A DNA stretch of 64,000 nt from Brachybacterium kimchii (lineage in GTDB: Bacteria > Actinomycetota > Actinomycetes > Actinomycetales > Dermabacteraceae): assembly GCF_023373525.1 (NCBI RefSeq), contig NZ_CP097218.1, positions 2,728,001 to 2,792,000 of the forward strand, given 5' to 3'. Under the pieces are notes generated by a model. The model made no database searches. It worked only from the letters and a program-made list of their open reading frames with translations, and was not told where the DNA came from. Positions 62,272-64,000 of this stretch are shown in pieces. Made by a program: the position numbers and the translations under genes. Each line of letters opens with the position of its first letter. The stretch's first letter is position 1.

Positions 62272-63038
62272 GGGGTGAGGACCTCCAGGTCGGAGTCGGG
62301 GGGAAGGTCGAGTTCGCGGGCCGAGGGTTTCCTGTCCGTGACGAGCTGGTCGAAGCGCGCGAGCGGCGCGACCTCGAGGTACCCGGTGCCGGGGAGCTTC
62401 TCGTGGTCGGCCAGCAGGCAGGAGACGGTCGCGATGTCGAGCAGTCCGCGCTTGATCGGCACCTCGCTGGGGGTCGTGTCCAGCACGGTCCCGTCGGCCC
62501 GGATCCCCGAGGTGCCCAGGAACGCGCGGTCCACGCGCAGCTGGCGCAGCGCGGACTCCGTGAGGGGGCCGACGAGGCTGCCGTAGGTGGGGCGCAGGAT
62601 CCCGCCGAGCACCACGAGCTCCACGTCGCGCGCCCCCGCGAGCCCCCGCACGACGGCGAGGGAGGAGGTCACCACGGTGATGGAGCGGCCCAGCAGGAAG
62701 GGGCACATGGCGGCGACGGTGGTGCCGATGTCCAGGGCGATCACGTCCCCGTCGGCCACCTGGGCCGCCGCTCGCTGCGCCATCTCGCGCTTCGGGCCGA
62801 CGGCGTCGCGGGCGACCTGCTCGAAGCGACGCGGGTCGGGCTCGGGATGCGCGTCGCCGCGCGGGTCGCAGGCGCCTCCGCGCACCCGCCGCACCTGGCC
62901 GTCCGCGGCGAGCTGCTCGAGATCCCGTCGGATCGTCGCCTCCGAGGCGGCGAAGGACTGCGCGAGATCGGCGACCGGGACCGAGCCGCGGCGGCGCACG
63001 GCGGCGACGATCCCACGGCGGCGGTCATCGGTGAGCAT
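62268..63038 (-). CDS. DeoR/GlpR-family repressor
   Basis: 256 residues. The helix-turn-helix is AVRRRGSVPVADLAQSFAASEATIRRDLEQL (spread over residues ~12-43), followed by the sugar-phosphate-binding DeoRC domain (about 80-240) with DVIALDIGTTVAAM and VLDTTPSEVPIKRGL. DeoR proteins repress sugar genes and release DNA when a sugar phosphate binds. It is coupled to the GH4 gene and divergent from the ABC solute-binding gene; three repeats in the divergent region are likely operators. Confidence 0.92.
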   Translation of the reverse strand: MLTDDRRRGIVAAVRRRGSVPVADLAQSFAASEATIRRDLEQLAADGQVRRVRGGACDPRGDAHPEPDPRRFEQVARDAVGPKREMAQRAAAQVADGDVIALDIGTTVAAMCPFLLGRSITVVTSSLAVVRGLAGARDVELVVLGGILRPTYGSLVGPLTESALRQLRVDRAFLGTSGIRADGTVLDTTPSEVPIKRGLLDIATVSCLLADHEKLPGTGYLEVAPLARFDQLVTDRKPSARELDLPPDSDLEVLTP

Positions 63039-63062
63039 GCGGTCAACCTAGCACCGTCCGCG

Positions 63063-63114
63063 CATCTTCACGCAGTTCCGAACATCGGCATTCATCTTCT
63101 CGCATCCTCGCGCA
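63063..63114. promoter_or_regulatory. Candidate DeoR operators: three direct repeats
   Basis: CATCTTCACGCA (63063-63074), CATCTTCTCGCA (63093-63104) and CATCCTCGCGCA (63103-63114) stand in one orientation between the deoR and ABC solute-binding starts. The repeat TGCGNGAAGATG (minus strand) is the sort of tandem site DeoR proteins bind. Confidence 0.65.
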
Positions 63115-63155
63115 ACCTGTGGGAAGCTGAGGTCCCCGCTCCCCTGGAGGACCTC

Positions 63156-64000
63156 ATGCACCGTCGCCAGTTCCTCGCCTCCGCCACCGCCGCGGGCGGC
63201 ATGGCAGCCCTCGCCGCCTGCGCTCCCGGCACCGGCACGACCGACGACCCCACCGGCCCGTCGGCCGACGAGGTCGACACCGATGTCGCCGGGCTCGGCG
63301 ACATCACCCTGCGGGTGTGGGACCAGGAGGTCCGCGGCTCGCAGGACGAGGCCATCACCGCCCTCATCAAGGCCTTCGAGAAGAAGTTCCCGAACGTGAA
63401 GGTCGACCGCGTCAAGCAGTCCTTCGACGATCTGCAGAAGCAGACCGCCCTCACCCTCTCCGGGGCGGATGTCCCCGACGTCCTCCAGGTCAACAACGCG
63501 CGCGCCGACATGGGCGAGTTCGTCAAGGCCGGGCAGCTGCTGGACCTCTCGGGCTACGCCGACGCCTACGGCTGGACGAAGCGCTTCTCGGACTCCGTGC
63601 TCTCCAAGGCGCGCTACTCCGAGGACGCGAAGACCTTCGGCGAGGGCTCCCTGTGGGGCGTGCCCCAGACCGGCGAGGTCTGCGGCATCTACTACAGCGC
63701 GAAGAAGCTGAAGGGCATCGGCGCCGAGCCGCCGACCTCGTGGGACGAGCTGCGGACGGTCCTGGAGACCGCCCAGAAGGCCGACGAGCAGCCGATCATG
63801 CTCGGCAACCTCGACAAATGGCCCGCGCTGCACGTGTTCGGCCCGCTCCAGGCCGCCTCCGTGGACCCCGAGCAGATCACGAAGCTCGCCATGGGCAACG
63901 CGGGCGGGGACTGGACCGACGCGAAGAACGTGGACGCCCTCACCGAGCTCGCCGACTGGGCGGAGAAGAAGTACCTGGGCGACTCGCCCAACGGCCTGGA
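63156..64000 (+). CDS. ABC sugar transporter solute-binding lipoprotein, 5' part
   Basis: From ATG 63156 (GGAGG five bases upstream) the frame is open to the right edge, so the gene is cut at about 281 residues. HRRQFLASATAAGGMAALAAC is a Tat-like signal ending in a lipobox, with Cys at residue 22. DITLRVWDQEVRGSQDEA, IKAFEKKFPNVKVDRVKQS and LTLSGADVPDVLQVNNARAD identify a family 1 extracellular binding protein for oligosaccharides. It captures sugar outside the membrane for permeases expected just beyond the window. It is divergent from deoR and linked with GH4. Confidence 0.9.
   Translation, partial: MHRRQFLASATAAGGMAALAACAPGTGTTDDPTGPSADEVDTDVAGLGDITLRVWDQEVRGSQDEAITALIKAFEKKFPNVKVDRVKQSFDDLQKQTALTLSGADVPDVLQVNNARADMGEFVKAGQLLDLSGYADAYGWTKRFSDSVLSKARYSEDAKTFGEGSLWGVPQTGEVCGIYYSAKKLKGIGAEPPTSWDELRTVLETAQKADEQPIMLGNLDKWPALHVFGPLQAASVDPEQITKLAMGNAGGDWTDAKNVDALTELADWAEKKYLGDSPNGL

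Overview
The window is 64 kb of a very GC-rich chromosome with almost gap-free coding on both strands and strong G/C preference in third codon positions. Shine-Dalgarno sites of the GGAGG type, ATGA start/stop overlaps, an Rpf-type transglycosylase, a SoxR with an intact iron-sulfur motif, Tat-exported proteins and leaderless promoters all point to an actinobacterium. Micrococcales, for example a Brachybacterium-like member of Dermabacteraceae, would fit, but that placement is inference. No rRNA, tRNA, CRISPR array, transposase or phage gene was seen, so this looks like ordinary chromosome.

Layout. 1-4.0 kb is the end of a cell-surface polysaccharide locus: a DegT-type aminotransferase (partial), a Wzx-like flippase, an exported glycoside hydrolase and a family 2 glycosyltransferase. 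4.4-12.1 kb holds a GAF-domain regulator, a drug-type MFS pump, a MauE-thioredoxin fusion, a mannose-6-phosphate isomerase of atypical codon use, an unrecognised protein and an Rpf-like protein. 12.5-17.3 kb carries pyruvate:quinone oxidoreductase (poxB), a serine hydrolase and a FAD/NAD(P)-binding protein. 17.5-22.3 kb pairs a polyprenyl-phosphate sugar transferase with a divergent ATPase-LuxR regulator. 22.4-28.2 kb has a CPBP membrane protein, a class II amidotransferase, an amino-acid permease, an MFS transporter and a universal stress protein. 28.4-33.4 kb has a two-component system, a small membrane protein, a GT2-GtrA fusion and a phosphodiester glycosidase. 33.6-37.8 kb has an amidohydrolase, a small kinase-like protein and a proline-racemase-family/Ldh-family pair. 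38-44.3 kb has an orphan ABC ATPase, an acetyltransferase, mntP behind a yybP-ykoY manganese riboswitch, a Bcr/CflA pump, two VOC proteins, and soxR divergent from a metallo-beta-lactamase-fold protein with a SoxR box between them. 44.5-50.5 kb is the most unusual part: DUF4956 membrane protein, VTC-type polyphosphate polymerase and an acidic Cthe_2159-like lipoprotein in one operon, facing a PhoX-like phosphatase that carries SLH wall anchors. 50.7-54.6 kb is the 5-oxoprolinase set pxpA-pxpBC with a divergent LysR regulator. The remainder holds small enzymes, uppP, an ArsR-like/serine hydrolase operon, a frameshifted esterase, and a sugar-use unit (GH4 phosphoglycosidase, DeoR repressor, ABC solute-binding lipoprotein running off the end).

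The clearest regulatory signals are the mntP riboswitch, the SoxR box, three repeats upstream of the DeoR/ABC pair, a set of leaderless promoters with TANNNT exactly 6 nt before the start codon, and long perfect hairpins between convergent genes. The strongest candidate for a poorly described system is the polyphosphate polymerase operon and its phosphatase neighbour.
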